From positions 1 to 64,000 of the forward strand of contig DASWIP010000031.1 in NCBI GenBank assembly GCA_036397635.1: a stretch of DNA of 64,000 nucleotides. The letters run 5' to 3'. Position numbers and translations under genes: made by a program. Each line of letters starts with the position of its first letter. The first letter of the stretch is position 1. Positions 43,355 through 52,122 of this stretch are shown here, piece by piece. The notes under the pieces were generated by a model. That model saw only the letters and a list, made by a program, of their open reading frames with translations. It searched no databases and was not told the origin of the DNA. This DNA comes from DASWIP01 sp036397635 (GTDB taxonomy: Bacteria; Actinomycetota; AC-67).

Positions 43355-44617
43355 ATGAGCGAGCGTCTCGCCCTCGACGGAGGAACCCCGGTCCGCCGCC
43401 AGCCCCTGTCGATGGGCAAGGGTGTCGCGTTCCTCGGCGACGAGGAGCGGGCGGCGGTGATGGCGGTGCTGGAGAGCCGCAGCCTGTTCCGCTACTACGG
43501 GCCCGACCTGCAGGAGACCGTCGCCGGGTTCGAACGAGACGCAGGGGCGTATCTGGGTGCCGCGCACGCCGTCGCGACGTCCAGCGGGACGGCGGCGCTT
43601 CGTGTCGCGCTTGCCGCGCTGGGGATCGGGTGCGGTGACGAGGTCATCGTCCCGGCGTTCACCTTCATCGCGACGGTCAATGCGGTCGTGCTCGCCGGTG
43701 CCGTCCCGGTTTTCGCCGAGGTCGACGAGACGCTGGGCCTCGACGCTGCGGCAGTCGAGGCGGGCGTGACCGAACGGACCGTGGCGGTCATCCCCGTCCA
43801 TCTCGAGAACGTCGCCTGCGACATGGACCCCCTGCTGAAGATCGCCGAGCAGCGCTCACTCGCCGTCCTCGAAGACACGGCCCAGTCGATGGGCGCGACG
43901 TATCACGGGCGCGCGCTCGGCACGCTCGGCGACATCGGCGCGTTCTCGCTCCAGCTCGAGAAGAACATCACCGCGGGCGAGGGCGGCCTCATCGTCACCG
44001 ACGACGAGGCGCTGTGGATCCGGGCTGCTCGGTATCAGGATCAGGGCGGTCAGTTCGTGACCGGCCACGGCGGCAGCCGCGGTGCGGAACTCGACGAGCC
44101 GTTCGTCGGGGAGAATCTTCGCATGACCGAGATCGCCGGCGCGATCGCCGGCGCGCAGCTCACGAAGCTTCCGTCGATCCTCGGTGCGATGCGCCGGAAC
44201 AGAGCGGCCATCGAGGCTGCGGTCGGTGTGATCGATGGGATGCAGGCGCGCCGCAGTCCCGATCCCGACGGCGACGGCGCGTCGAGCATCACGTGGTTCC
44301 TCCCCGACGCCGCGCTCGCCGCCCGGTTCGCCGACGCCTTGCGTGCCGAGGGGATCCCATCGGCGCAGATCTACGATGGCCGGCCCGTGTATGCGACGCC
44401 ATCCATCCTCGGCCGGCGGACCGCGAGCGGGAAGGGTGGTCCCTGGAACTGCGCCGAGCATCCCACCGACGTCGTGTACCGGCTCGGGATGTGCCCGCGA
44501 ACCGAGGCCCTCGTCGCGCGCTCGGCATCCGTCGGGATCGGCGCGCGCTGGAACGAAGACGATGCTCGTGACGTCGCGGCGGCGGTGCAGAAGGTCGCGT
44601 CGGTGCTCCTCGGATGA
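43355..44617 (+). CDS. DegT/DnrJ/EryC1/StrS-family PLP aminotransferase
   Basis: 420 residues. Cofactor features: SSGTAALRVALAALG (phosphate loop), DEVIVPAFTFIATVNAV, VLEDTAQSMGATYHGR (Asp to PLP N1) and the Schiff-base Lys 203 in SLQLEKNITAGEGG. Family members transfer an amino group between glutamate or glutamine and nucleotide sugars, but clusters such as this also contain catabolic homologues. Together with the Gfo/Idh/MocA gene it may oxidise and aminate or deaminate a sugar. It starts 3 bases after the binding-protein stop and overlaps the next gene by four bases. Confidence 0.93.
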   Translation: MSERLALDGGTPVRRQPLSMGKGVAFLGDEERAAVMAVLESRSLFRYYGPDLQETVAGFERDAGAYLGAAHAVATSSGTAALRVALAALGIGCGDEVIVPAFTFIATVNAVVLAGAVPVFAEVDETLGLDAAAVEAGVTERTVAVIPVHLENVACDMDPLLKIAEQRSLAVLEDTAQSMGATYHGRALGTLGDIGAFSLQLEKNITAGEGGLIVTDDEALWIRAARYQDQGGQFVTGHGGSRGAELDEPFVGENLRMTEIAGAIAGAQLTKLPSILGAMRRNRAAIEAAVGVIDGMQARRSPDPDGDGASSITWFLPDAALAARFADALRAEGIPSAQIYDGRPVYATPSILGRRTASGKGGPWNCAEHPTDVVYRLGMCPRTEALVARSASVGIGARWNEDDARDVAAAVQKVASVLLG

Positions 44618-45588
44618 GCCTGCGCGTCGCCGTCATCGGCTGCGGCGCCGCCGCCCGGCGGCTGCATCTCCCCGCGATGCGCGACGCCGGCGCCGACGTG
44701 GTGGCGTTCGCCAGCGGCTCGCGCGCGTCCGCGTCCGCGGCGGCGGCGGACTGGGGCGGCGGCATCGTTTACGACGACTGGCGTACGGCCATCGAAGCTG
44801 CCGGCGTCGATGCCGTCGATATCTGTACGCCGAACCATCTGCACGCCGAGATCGCCATCGCGGCCGCGCGGGCCGGCAAGCACGTGCTCGTCGAGAAGCC
44901 GATCGCGCCGACGCTGGCAGAGGCCGACGCGATGATCGACGCTGCGGCCGACGCGGGCGTGGTGCTGATGGTCGCGCACAGCGCGCGCTACGCGCCGCCG
45001 GTGCGCGCGATCCTCGCGGCGGTGCGCGCGGGCGCGATCGGAACGGTGCGATCCGCGCGCGCCGTTCTGCGCAACGAGGGCCCCGAGGTGTGGTCGCCGG
45101 ACTCGACGTGGTTCACGGACCCGGCGCGCAGCGGGGGCGGAGCGCTGCTCGACCTGGGTGTGCACGTCGCAGATCTGCTGCGCGCGGTGTTCGAGCGCGA
45201 TGCGCTCGAGGTGACCGCGATGTGCCGGCCGGAGGCGCCTGCAGAGCTCGAGGCGCATGCGGTCATCCGCTTCGAGGATGACGCCTTGGCGACGATGCAG
45301 GTTGGTTGGGATTCCGGTAGCGGACCCGACGTCGTGGTCGAGGTCGCCGGTGAGGCGGGCGTGATCCGGTTCGACGGCGCGCGCGCCCCCGTGGTGCGAA
45401 CCGCCGATCGCGAGAAGGACGTACCGCCCCAGGAGCCCGATGATGCCGTCGCTGCGTTCGCGCGCGCCGTCGCCGGACGGGAAGCCCCCGCGGTCACCGG
45501 GGAAGACGGGCGCGCGGCGCTTTCCATCGTGATGGCTGCCTACTCGTCGGCGCGCACCTGCACGACGACGAAGGTCGACCGGAGGTAG
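44614..45588 (+). CDS. Gfo/Idh/MocA-family NAD(P)-dependent dehydrogenase
   Basis: 324 residues. N-terminal Rossmann fold AVIGCGAAARRLHLPAM, then DAVDICTPNHLHAE and HVLVEKPIAPTLAEADAM (EKP motif with catalytic Lys). The C-terminal beta-sheet domain has GGGALLDLGVHVADLLRAV. Such enzymes oxidise or reduce sugars and cyclitols with NAD(P). In this operon it sits between the aminotransferase and the permease and probably works on the imported sugar. It overlaps the aminotransferase stop as ATGA. Confidence 0.94.
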   Translation: MSLRVAVIGCGAAARRLHLPAMRDAGADVVAFASGSRASASAAAADWGGGIVYDDWRTAIEAAGVDAVDICTPNHLHAEIAIAAARAGKHVLVEKPIAPTLAEADAMIDAAADAGVVLMVAHSARYAPPVRAILAAVRAGAIGTVRSARAVLRNEGPEVWSPDSTWFTDPARSGGGALLDLGVHVADLLRAVFERDALEVTAMCRPEAPAELEAHAVIRFEDDALATMQVGWDSGSGPDVVVEVAGEAGVIRFDGARAPVVRTADREKDVPPQEPDDAVAAFARAVAGREAPAVTGEDGRAALSIVMAAYSSARTCTTTKVDRR

Positions 45589-45592
45589 GTCC

Positions 45593-47587
45593 GTGGACAT
45601 CGTCGTGCTCGGACTCGTCATCGGGATGGCCAACGCGCTGCTCGCGGTGGGTCTGGTGCTCATCCACAAGGCTAACCGCGTGATCAACCTGGCCCACGGT
45701 GAACTGGGCGCCTTCACGGTCGCGATGATGCTGTCGCTGACCCGCGTCGCGCACCTCAACTACTGGCTGGCGCTGCTCTGCAGCCTCGCCGGAACGGTTT
45801 TGCTGACCGCGATGATCGAGCGCACGGTTCTTCGCCGGCTGTTCCGCAGCCCGCGATTGATCATGCTCATCGCCACGATCGGCGTCGCCCAACTGGTCAT
45901 CGTGCTGCGGCTCGTGCTGCCGAAGCCGAGGACGGCGCTTGGTGATTCGATCCTCGCCGGCGGCGGATCGCAGTTCCCGGTGCCCTTCCAGATGGACCCG
46001 ATCCCCTTCGGCCGGATCGTGCTCGGGCCGGCGCACTTCATGGCGCTGGTCGCCGGACCCCTGCTCGCGATCGGGCTCCTGCTGTTCCTGAAGCGGTCCT
46101 CCTATGGGATCGCGCTTCGCGCTGCCGCCGAGAACGCGCCGCGCGCGCAGCTGCTCGGTATCCCGGTCCGCCGGGTGTCGACCCTGGCCTGGGTACTGGC
46201 AGGCCTGCTCTCCGGCGTCGCAGCGGTGCTGCTCGCGCCGATCATCGGCTTCTCGGCGACCGAGGCGGTGGGGTTGCCGCTGCTGATGCGCGGCTTGGCC
46301 GCCGCGACCGTCGCGCGCATGGAGTCCGTCGGGATCGCGTTCGTGGGCGGCCTCGCGCTCGGTGTCGCGGATCAGGTCGTGTTCTTCACCACGGGGCGGA
46401 GCGACCTGACGGATCTGGTTCTGTTCATCGTGATCCTGCTCGCGCTGCTGCCCAGGCGCGCGCTTCAGCGTCGCACGGTCGCGGCGGAGGAGTCGTCGTG
46501 GGACGTCGCCGACCCGGTACGGCCGTTGCCGATCGAGCTCGCCTCGCATCCGCGGTGGCGCGCGCTCAGCCGTACGGCGCTTGCCCTCGGCGTGCTTGCG
46601 ATCGGCGCCGGGCCGTTCCTGCTGCAGCCGTCGGCGACGTTCTTCCTCTCGACCGTGTTCCTGGTCGGCGCGGTCGCCGTGTCGATGACGGTGCTGACCG
46701 GCTGGGCCGGGCAGATGTCGATCGGGCAATGGGCCCTGGCCGGTGCCGGCGGCGTGATCGGATCCAAGCTCGTCGGCACGATGGGATGGCCCTTCTGGCC
46801 GTCGCTCCTCGTCGCGGCGCTGCTTGGCATGGTGCTCGCCGTCGCGATCGGGTTGCCGGCGCTGCGGCTCGAGGGCACATCGCTCGCGGTCGTCACCCTC
46901 GGGTTCGCGGTCGTTTCTGCATCCTGGCTGTTCCAACAAGATTGGTTCGGCGGCGACGGATTCATGCCCAAGCCCGACTATCTCTCGACGCGGTGGTACT
47001 ACGCCGTCGCGATCGTGTTCCTGGCGCTGACGATGCTCGCCGCGCGCGCGCTGCAGCGAAGCAGGTTCGGGCGGAACACGGTCGCGGTTCGCGACAACCC
47101 GCGGCAGGCAGCATCGTTCGGCGTGGCGATCGTGCGCACCAAGCTCACGGCGTTCGCGGTATCGGGTGCGATCGCGGCGGCGGCCGGGTTCCTGTGGGCC
47201 GCGGGGATCGGGATCGCCGACGCGTCGGTCTTCCCGCCGGTCCGGTCGCTCTCCATCGTCGCCGCGGTCGTCATCGGCGGGCTCGGCTCGGTCCCCGGGG
47301 CGGTGCTCGGCGCGTTCTATCTGCAGGCGATCCCGTACTTCGGCGCGTCGATCTCGCCGTACATCGGGTTGCTCACGACCGGGTTCGGTCTGTTGATCCT
47401 CCTGATCTTCTTCCCCGGGGGGCTCGCCCGGCTGGTTCAGACGGGACGCGATCTGCTCGCTCGTGCCGTCACCGGGATCGATCCGCGACCACAGGGTCGC
47501 GTGGCCGATGAGGATGCGCTCAGCGCTGCCAGCGAAGGGCTGGTCCCCGATGGCGTCGCGCCCGAGCCGGTGGGGACGAGGGTGTGA
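45593..47587 (+). CDS. Fused LivH-LivM permease of a Liv-type ABC importer
   Basis: 664 residues from GTG 45593 with GGAGG upstream. Residues 1-290 are LivH-like (VLGLVIGMANALLAVGLVLI, KANRVINLAHGELGAF, RAAAENAPRAQLLGIPVRRV). A 30-residue linker leads to a LivM-like half from about 320 (GWAGQMSIGQWALAGAGGVI, AVRDNPRQAASFGVAIVRTK, IGGLGSVPGAVLGAF). Both EAA-type coupling loops are present, so one chain gives the whole membrane pore. It probably pairs with the ATPase at 38420-39469 and the ATPase fused at 47584-49626. Stop overlaps the next gene. Confidence 0.94.
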   Translation: MDIVVLGLVIGMANALLAVGLVLIHKANRVINLAHGELGAFTVAMMLSLTRVAHLNYWLALLCSLAGTVLLTAMIERTVLRRLFRSPRLIMLIATIGVAQLVIVLRLVLPKPRTALGDSILAGGGSQFPVPFQMDPIPFGRIVLGPAHFMALVAGPLLAIGLLLFLKRSSYGIALRAAAENAPRAQLLGIPVRRVSTLAWVLAGLLSGVAAVLLAPIIGFSATEAVGLPLLMRGLAAATVARMESVGIAFVGGLALGVADQVVFFTTGRSDLTDLVLFIVILLALLPRRALQRRTVAAEESSWDVADPVRPLPIELASHPRWRALSRTALALGVLAIGAGPFLLQPSATFFLSTVFLVGAVAVSMTVLTGWAGQMSIGQWALAGAGGVIGSKLVGTMGWPFWPSLLVAALLGMVLAVAIGLPALRLEGTSLAVVTLGFAVVSASWLFQQDWFGGDGFMPKPDYLSTRWYYAVAIVFLALTMLAARALQRSRFGRNTVAVRDNPRQAASFGVAIVRTKLTAFAVSGAIAAAAGFLWAAGIGIADASVFPPVRSLSIVAAVVIGGLGSVPGAVLGAFYLQAIPYFGASISPYIGLLTTGFGLLILLIFFPGGLARLVQTGRDLLARAVTGIDPRPQGRVADEDALSAASEGLVPDGVAPEPVGTRV

Positions 47588-49626
47588 GCTTGCGGCCCCC
47601 GCTCTCGCCGCGGACGTGGATCCCGCGGCTGCGCGCGTATCTCAACGGCGAGGCGCTGTTCCCGATCCTGGTGCTGTTCGCGCTCAACGCGGTCGACGAG
47701 TTCGATAGCCGGACCTTCGATGTGCTGGGGCCCGAGATCGCCGAGGACTTCGGCGTCGGGGTCGGCGCCTTCGGATCGATCGCGGTGCTGGTGCTGCTGC
47801 TCGTGCCCCTGGTCGCGGTGCCGGTCTCGTACCTGGCCGACCGGTGGCGCCGGATGCCGCTGGCGATCGGCGGTGCGGCGGCGTGGGGCGCCTTCTCGCT
47901 GGCGACGGGCCTCGCGCCGATCCTGCCGCTGCTGATCCTGTCCCGGGTGGGGTCGGGCTTCGGGAAGGTCGTCAACCAGCCGGTGCACGGGGCGCTCATC
48001 TCGGAGTTCTACTCGCCGCGCACGCGCGCGAAAGCGTTCGGGATCCACTCGCTGGCCAACATCGGCGGCGCGGCGGTCGCGGCCGTGCTCGGCGGCGTCA
48101 TCGCGCAGGTGTTCGGCTGGCGGACCGCGTTCTTCGTGCTGACGATCCCGACGGTCGCGGCGATCCTGATCGCGTTGCGGCTGCGCGAGCCGCCCCGCGG
48201 CCGCTTCGAGGTCACCGAAACGCCGGCCGCGCCCCCGTTGCGCCAGACGATCCGCCGGCTGTGGGCCATCCGCTCGCTGCGTTACCAGTGGATCGGACTC
48301 GCCTACACGACCGGATCGACGCTGGGCATCGGCGTGCTCGTGCCGTTCTTCCTGGAGGAGGACTTCGGGGTTGAGCCGGGCTTGCGGGGCGTGCTGATCG
48401 GCGTCGGGACGGCGATCTCGGCTGTCGCCGTGCTCATCGGCACGGCGGTCGCGCAGAATCGGATCAACGAGCGGCCCAGCGAAGGACTGCGGCTGCTGTG
48501 CTTCAGCGGCATCGCTGCCGGCGTGGCGCTGTTCGGGATGGCGGTCGCACCGTCGCTGGCGCTCATCGTGCTGTTCCTGTGGATCATCATGGCCATCTTC
48601 GCGTTCGTCGCACCAGGCCTGCTGTCGATCACGGCGATCGTGTCGCCCCCGGAGATCCGATCGTCGGCGTTCGCGCTCGGCGGGTTCATCGCCCTCGCGG
48701 GCTCGGGGTTCTCGCTGATCGGCTTCGCGATCGGCGACCAGGTGAGCATGCGGCTTGCGATCGGCATCATGGCCCCGGTGTTCCTGCGCGGTGTCGGCTA
48801 CTTCTTCAAGGCCGCCGGGTATCTCGACGATGACGTCGAGAGACTCGATCCCGCGCATGCGCAGAAGGCGGGCGGCGAGAGCGGCCCTGTGCTGCTCGAG
48901 ACCAAGGGGCTCATGGTGTCCTTCGACGGCGTCCGCGTCCTGTTCGGCGTGAACCTCGAGATCCGGCGAGGCGAGGTCGTCGCGCTGCTCGGCACGAACG
49001 GTGCCGGGAAGTCCACCACGCTGAACGCGATCAGCGGCATCGTCGAGCCGGAGGCCGGCAACGTGTGGTTCGAGGGTGAGGCGATCGTCGGCGAGTCGCC
49101 CGAGCAGACGGTCAAGAGGGGCATCGTGCAGGTGCCGGGCGGGCGCGGCGTCTTCCCCGGGCTGACGGTCGAGGAGAACCTGCGCATGGGCGCGTTCCTC
49201 ATCCGGCGCGACCGCGCGCTGGTTCAGCGGCGCCTGGACGAGGTGTTCGGTCTGTTCCCCAGACTCGCGGAGCGGCGCGGGCAGCGCGCCGGGTCGCTGT
49301 CCGGCGGCGAGCGCCAGATGCTGACGCTCGCCCAGTCGTTCCTGCTGCGGCCGACGCTGCTGCTGATCGACGAGCTTTCCCTCGGCCTCGCCCCGACCGT
49401 GGTCGAGGAGCTGCTCGGCGCCGTGCGCACGATGAACCAGGAGGGGACGACGATCGTCATCGTGGAGCAGTCGGTTAACATCGCGCTCAACCTGGCCGAC
49501 CGCGCCTACTTCATGGAGAAGGGCGAGGTTCGGTTCTCGGGGCCGACCGCCGAGCTGCTGCAGCGGCAGGACCTGCTGCGCTCGGTCTTCCTCGAGGGAG
49601 CAGGCAGGTCGGTCGCGCGCACGTGA
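47584..49626 (+). CDS. MFS transporter domain fused to LivF-type ABC ATPase
   Basis: 680 residues from GTG 47584, which overlaps the permease stop. Residues 1-415 are a 12-TM major facilitator domain (DEFDSRTFDVLGPEIAEDFG, YLADRWRRMPLAIGGAA, RVGSGFGKVVNQPVHGALIS). Residues about 435-675 are a LivF-like ATPase: Walker A LLGTNGAGKSTT near 470, LSGGERQMLTLAQSFL, LLIDELSLGLAPTV, VEQSVNIAL. It completes the Liv system with the LivG-like gene. A secondary carrier and an ABC ATPase in one chain could couple two transport modes or place the ATPase at the membrane. Similar fusions occur in other actinobacteria as far as I recall. Confidence 0.93.
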   Translation: MSLRPPLSPRTWIPRLRAYLNGEALFPILVLFALNAVDEFDSRTFDVLGPEIAEDFGVGVGAFGSIAVLVLLLVPLVAVPVSYLADRWRRMPLAIGGAAAWGAFSLATGLAPILPLLILSRVGSGFGKVVNQPVHGALISEFYSPRTRAKAFGIHSLANIGGAAVAAVLGGVIAQVFGWRTAFFVLTIPTVAAILIALRLREPPRGRFEVTETPAAPPLRQTIRRLWAIRSLRYQWIGLAYTTGSTLGIGVLVPFFLEEDFGVEPGLRGVLIGVGTAISAVAVLIGTAVAQNRINERPSEGLRLLCFSGIAAGVALFGMAVAPSLALIVLFLWIIMAIFAFVAPGLLSITAIVSPPEIRSSAFALGGFIALAGSGFSLIGFAIGDQVSMRLAIGIMAPVFLRGVGYFFKAAGYLDDDVERLDPAHAQKAGGESGPVLLETKGLMVSFDGVRVLFGVNLEIRRGEVVALLGTNGAGKSTTLNAISGIVEPEAGNVWFEGEAIVGESPEQTVKRGIVQVPGGRGVFPGLTVEENLRMGAFLIRRDRALVQRRLDEVFGLFPRLAERRGQRAGSLSGGERQMLTLAQSFLLRPTLLLIDELSLGLAPTVVEELLGAVRTMNQEGTTIVIVEQSVNIALNLADRAYFMEKGEVRFSGPTAELLQRQDLLRSVFLEGAGRSVART

Positions 49627-50375
49627 GCGCGCGCGCGAACGCGGGCGAGCTGATCGCCCGCGGCGACGCGGTGCTCCTCGACGTGGACGGGGTCATCTGC
49701 CTGGAAGACGAGCCGATCGCCGGCGCCGCGGAGGCCGTCGCGTCGCTTCGCTCGCGCGTGCCGCTGCTGGTTGCGGTGACCAACGATTCGCGGCGCACGC
49801 GCGTCCGGCAGCACGAGCGTCTCGCGCGCGTAGGCCTGACAGGCGCGCGGGTGGCGACGGCGATCGACGCGCTGGCCGCTGAGCTGCTCGCGCAACGGCA
49901 CTGTGTCGTCGCGGCGTGCGGCACGCCGTCGTTGACCGCTGATCTGAGACGTCTGGGCGTCGACGTCGACCCCACGCGCGCGACGGCGCTCGCGATCGGG
50001 GCTGCCGCGAACCCGTCCGCGGTCGCCGACGGACGCGCGATGCTCGCGCGCGGGCTGCCGGCGTTCGCCGCGAACGCCGACCTTTCGATCCCGACGCTGG
50101 AGGGGCGCGTGCCCGACACCGGCGCGGTGGTTGCTGCCTTGGGCTGTCTGCCAACCTTCTGCGGGAAGCCGAACGAGCCCATGAGCCGGATCGTGCATGC
50201 GCTGATCGGCGACGCCGCCCGCGTCGTGGTGATCGGCGACGGGATCGACACGGATCTCGCGTGGGCGCGCGCGGAAGGCTGGGCGTCGATCTACATCGGC
50301 GAGGGCGAGGGCGGGGACGTGGATGCCGACGCAGTCGTGCCTTCGATCGCGGCGCTTGCTACAGCAACGCCCTGA
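49623..50375 (+). CDS. HAD-superfamily phosphatase (NagD/HAD-IIA type)
   Basis: 250 residues from GTG 49623, overlapping the previous stop. Nucleophile Asp in LLDVDGVICLED, Thr in VAVTNDSRRTR, Lys in FCGKPNEP, and VVIGDGIDTDLAWARAEGW for the metal-binding Asp pair. HAD-IIA proteins such as NagD dephosphorylate sugar phosphates and nucleotides. It ends the binding-protein operon and overlaps the convergent nagA gene by 17 bases. Substrate inferred as a sugar phosphate of the locus. Confidence 0.9.
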   Translation: MSARANAGELIARGDAVLLDVDGVICLEDEPIAGAAEAVASLRSRVPLLVAVTNDSRRTRVRQHERLARVGLTGARVATAIDALAAELLAQRHCVVAACGTPSLTADLRRLGVDVDPTRATALAIGAAANPSAVADGRAMLARGLPAFAANADLSIPTLEGRVPDTGAVVAALGCLPTFCGKPNEPMSRIVHALIGDAARVVVIGDGIDTDLAWARAEGWASIYIGEGEGGDVDADAVVPSIAALATATP

Positions 50376-51420
50376 GATCGTCGCTCGCGGAGGCGACCTC
50401 GCCCCCCCGGATGCATCCCGCCACTTTCAGCTCGGCGTCCCAGATCGCGAGGTCGGCGCGCGCGCCGGGCGCCAGCGTCCCGCGATCGGCGGCCTCAAGC
50501 AGCGCGGCCGGCGCGGCAGAGGCCATGCGCGCGGCCTCCTCGATGCCCAGCCCGTGCACGCGCGCGATCCGGCCGACGCCGTCGGCGAGGGTCGCGGCCG
50601 AGCCCGCGAGCACGCCGGCCGGCGGGCGACGATCGGGGGCGGCGTCGGGGTCGGGGGCGGCGTCGCTGACCAGGAAGACGCGCGGCCCCGCGACGCGCAG
50701 CGCCAGCGCGAGGATCGCGTCGTGCAGGTGCACCCCATCGGCGATCAGGGCGACGCGCCCGCGCTCGTCCAGCAGGTACGCGAGTGCGGCACCGGGCGCG
50801 CGCTGATGCACGGGCGTCATCGCGTTGAACAGGTGCGTCGCGACGTCGATGCCGTCCTCGATCGCCTCGATCGCCTGCTCGTAGGTGGCGCCGGTGTGCC
50901 CGGCCGCCACGACGATGCCTCGCGCGATCGCCGCGGCTGCGTAAGCGCGCGCGCCGGGCACCTCCGGTGCGAGGGTGATCATGCGCACGCCCGGCAGTTC
51001 GAGCAGCGCGCGCGTCTGCGGGTCGTCGCCGCGGCGCAGGTGCTCGGGCGGATGCGCGCCCGGGTGCTCGGGGGACAGGACGGGTCCTTCCAGGTGCAGG
51101 CCGAGGAGGCCGGTGTCCGAGCCGTCGCGGGCGGCGGCGACTGCAGCGGCGAGCGCCGCGACGCGCGCGGGCTCGGATGACGGCACCGCGCAGAGCCACG
51201 AGGTCACCCCCGCGGCGGCGAGGCGCGCGTCCAGAGCCGGCAGGCACGCGGGGTTCCCGAGCGGGAACAGCTCGCCCAGCCCGTTGACCTGCAGGTCGAT
51301 GAGCCCCGGCGTGATCGACCATCCTTCGGGGAGGTCCACGACCGGCCCGGCCGGCGGCGCGCTTAGGACGGGCCCGTCGATGCAGACGAGCCGGTTGGCG
51401 GCGCGCAGGCTCAGGCGCAT
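50359..51420 (-). CDS. nagA: N-acetylglucosamine-6-phosphate deacetylase
   Basis: 353 residues from ATG 51420. Family marks: ITPGLIDLQVNGLGELFPLG, metal-ligand Glu in GLHLEGPVLSPEHPGAHP, VAAGHTGATYEQAIEAI, THLFNAMTPVHQRAPGA, LIADGVHLHDAIL and catalytic Asp in LVSDAAPD. It removes acetate from GlcNAc-6-phosphate, giving glucosamine-6-phosphate. It overlaps the nagB-like gene upstream by 10 bases, in the order nagB-nagA, so both come from the operator C promoter. It lies opposite the HAD gene at its 3' end. Cytoplasmic. Confidence 0.93.
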   Translation of the reverse strand: MRLSLRAANRLVCIDGPVLSAPPAGPVVDLPEGWSITPGLIDLQVNGLGELFPLGNPACLPALDARLAAAGVTSWLCAVPSSEPARVAALAAAVAAARDGSDTGLLGLHLEGPVLSPEHPGAHPPEHLRRGDDPQTRALLELPGVRMITLAPEVPGARAYAAAAIARGIVVAAGHTGATYEQAIEAIEDGIDVATHLFNAMTPVHQRAPGAALAYLLDERGRVALIADGVHLHDAILALALRVAGPRVFLVSDAAPDPDAAPDRRPPAGVLAGSAATLADGVGRIARVHGLGIEEAARMASAAPAALLEAADRGTLAPGARADLAIWDAELKVAGCIRGGEVASASDDLRALL

Positions 51421-52091
51421 GTCTCGCCCATGATGACGGTCAGCGACGGATGGCGGCGGAGGTGCGATGCGGGGACGTCGTCCCCCGCCGGTCCCTCGAG
51501 CAAGCGAAGCAGCGCGGCTTGCTTCCCGGGGCCGGCCGCGATGATCGCGACTCGCTCGGCGCGCATGATCGTGCCGAGACCGATCGTCAACGCGAGCGCC
51601 GCGGGTGCGACGCCGCCGAGCCGCGCGAGGTTCGCCGGTGCCAGCGCCACGATCCGGACGCCGTCGGCGGCCCGGCTGCCGGGCTGGTTGAAGGCCACGT
51701 GCCCGTCGGGGCCGAGCCCGAGCAGGACCGCGGCCAGTCCCTGTTCCTCGATGCGAGTCTCCAGCGTCGCGGGATCGGCGGAAAGGTCGTCCACGCGTGC
51801 GGCCAGCGCCGCCGGGAGCGCGCGCCGCAGGCGGCTCGCGAAGCGCTGGTCGGGATCCGCCGGCGGCGGCATCAGTTCGTCCACGGGCACGATGGTGCGC
51901 TCCGTCCACGCCGGATCGTCGGCGGGCAGGTCACCGTAGAGTGGGAGCGTGCTGGAGCCGACCGCGAGCCCGACGAGCCTGCCCCTGCCGGCATGCAGGG
52001 CTTCGAGCAGCCACGCGCGCGCCGCGGCAGCCAGCCCGGGACCCGACGCCCGGATGAGGTTCGGCGCGGCGGGGATCTCTGCTGGTGGCAT
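51411..52091 (-). CDS. nagB: Glucosamine-6-phosphate deaminase-like enzyme
   Basis: 226 residues from ATG 52091. Catalytic features: VDELMPPPADPDQRFASRL (general base Asp), LGLGPDGHVAFNQPGS (Asp/His pair), ALTIGLGTIMRAERVAIIAA. This is the NagB/SugP isomerase fold, which turns glucosamine-6-phosphate into fructose-6-phosphate and ammonia. It is shorter than typical NagB (about 260) and lacks the allosteric lid extension, as in several Gram-positive members. Operator C lies four bases before the ATG and no ribosome-binding site is visible, so the mRNA is probably leaderless. Confidence 0.88.
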   Translation of the reverse strand: MPPAEIPAAPNLIRASGPGLAAAARAWLLEALHAGRGRLVGLAVGSSTLPLYGDLPADDPAWTERTIVPVDELMPPPADPDQRFASRLRRALPAALAARVDDLSADPATLETRIEEQGLAAVLLGLGPDGHVAFNQPGSRAADGVRIVALAPANLARLGGVAPAALALTIGLGTIMRAERVAIIAAGPGKQAALLRLLEGPAGDDVPASHLRRHPSLTVIMGETCA

Positions 52092-52094
52092 TTT

Positions 52095-52109
52095 GTACGA
52101 GAATCTTAC
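52095..52109. promoter_or_regulatory. Operator C of the glycan locus, between nagB and GH84 starts
   Basis: GTACGAGAATCTTAC, the same GTACG-(5)-CTTAC palindrome as sites A and B. The whole gap between the two divergent start codons is 31 bases (52092-52122), so both promoters must overlap the site. TAAGAT toward nagB and CATAAT toward GH84 are possible -10 boxes. Confidence 0.78.
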
Positions 52110-52122
52110 ATAATTGCCGGCC

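Noticed and set aside
41720..43801. A 693-residue minus-strand frame
   Set aside because: Shadow of the binding-protein and aminotransferase genes, which have clear family motifs on the plus strand.
45494..46939. A 481-residue minus-strand frame
   Set aside because: Shadow of the permease fusion; very high Arg, Gln, Glu and His content and no motif.
47437..48858. A 473-residue minus-strand frame
   Set aside because: Shadow of the MFS-LivF fusion gene; low-complexity charged sequence only.
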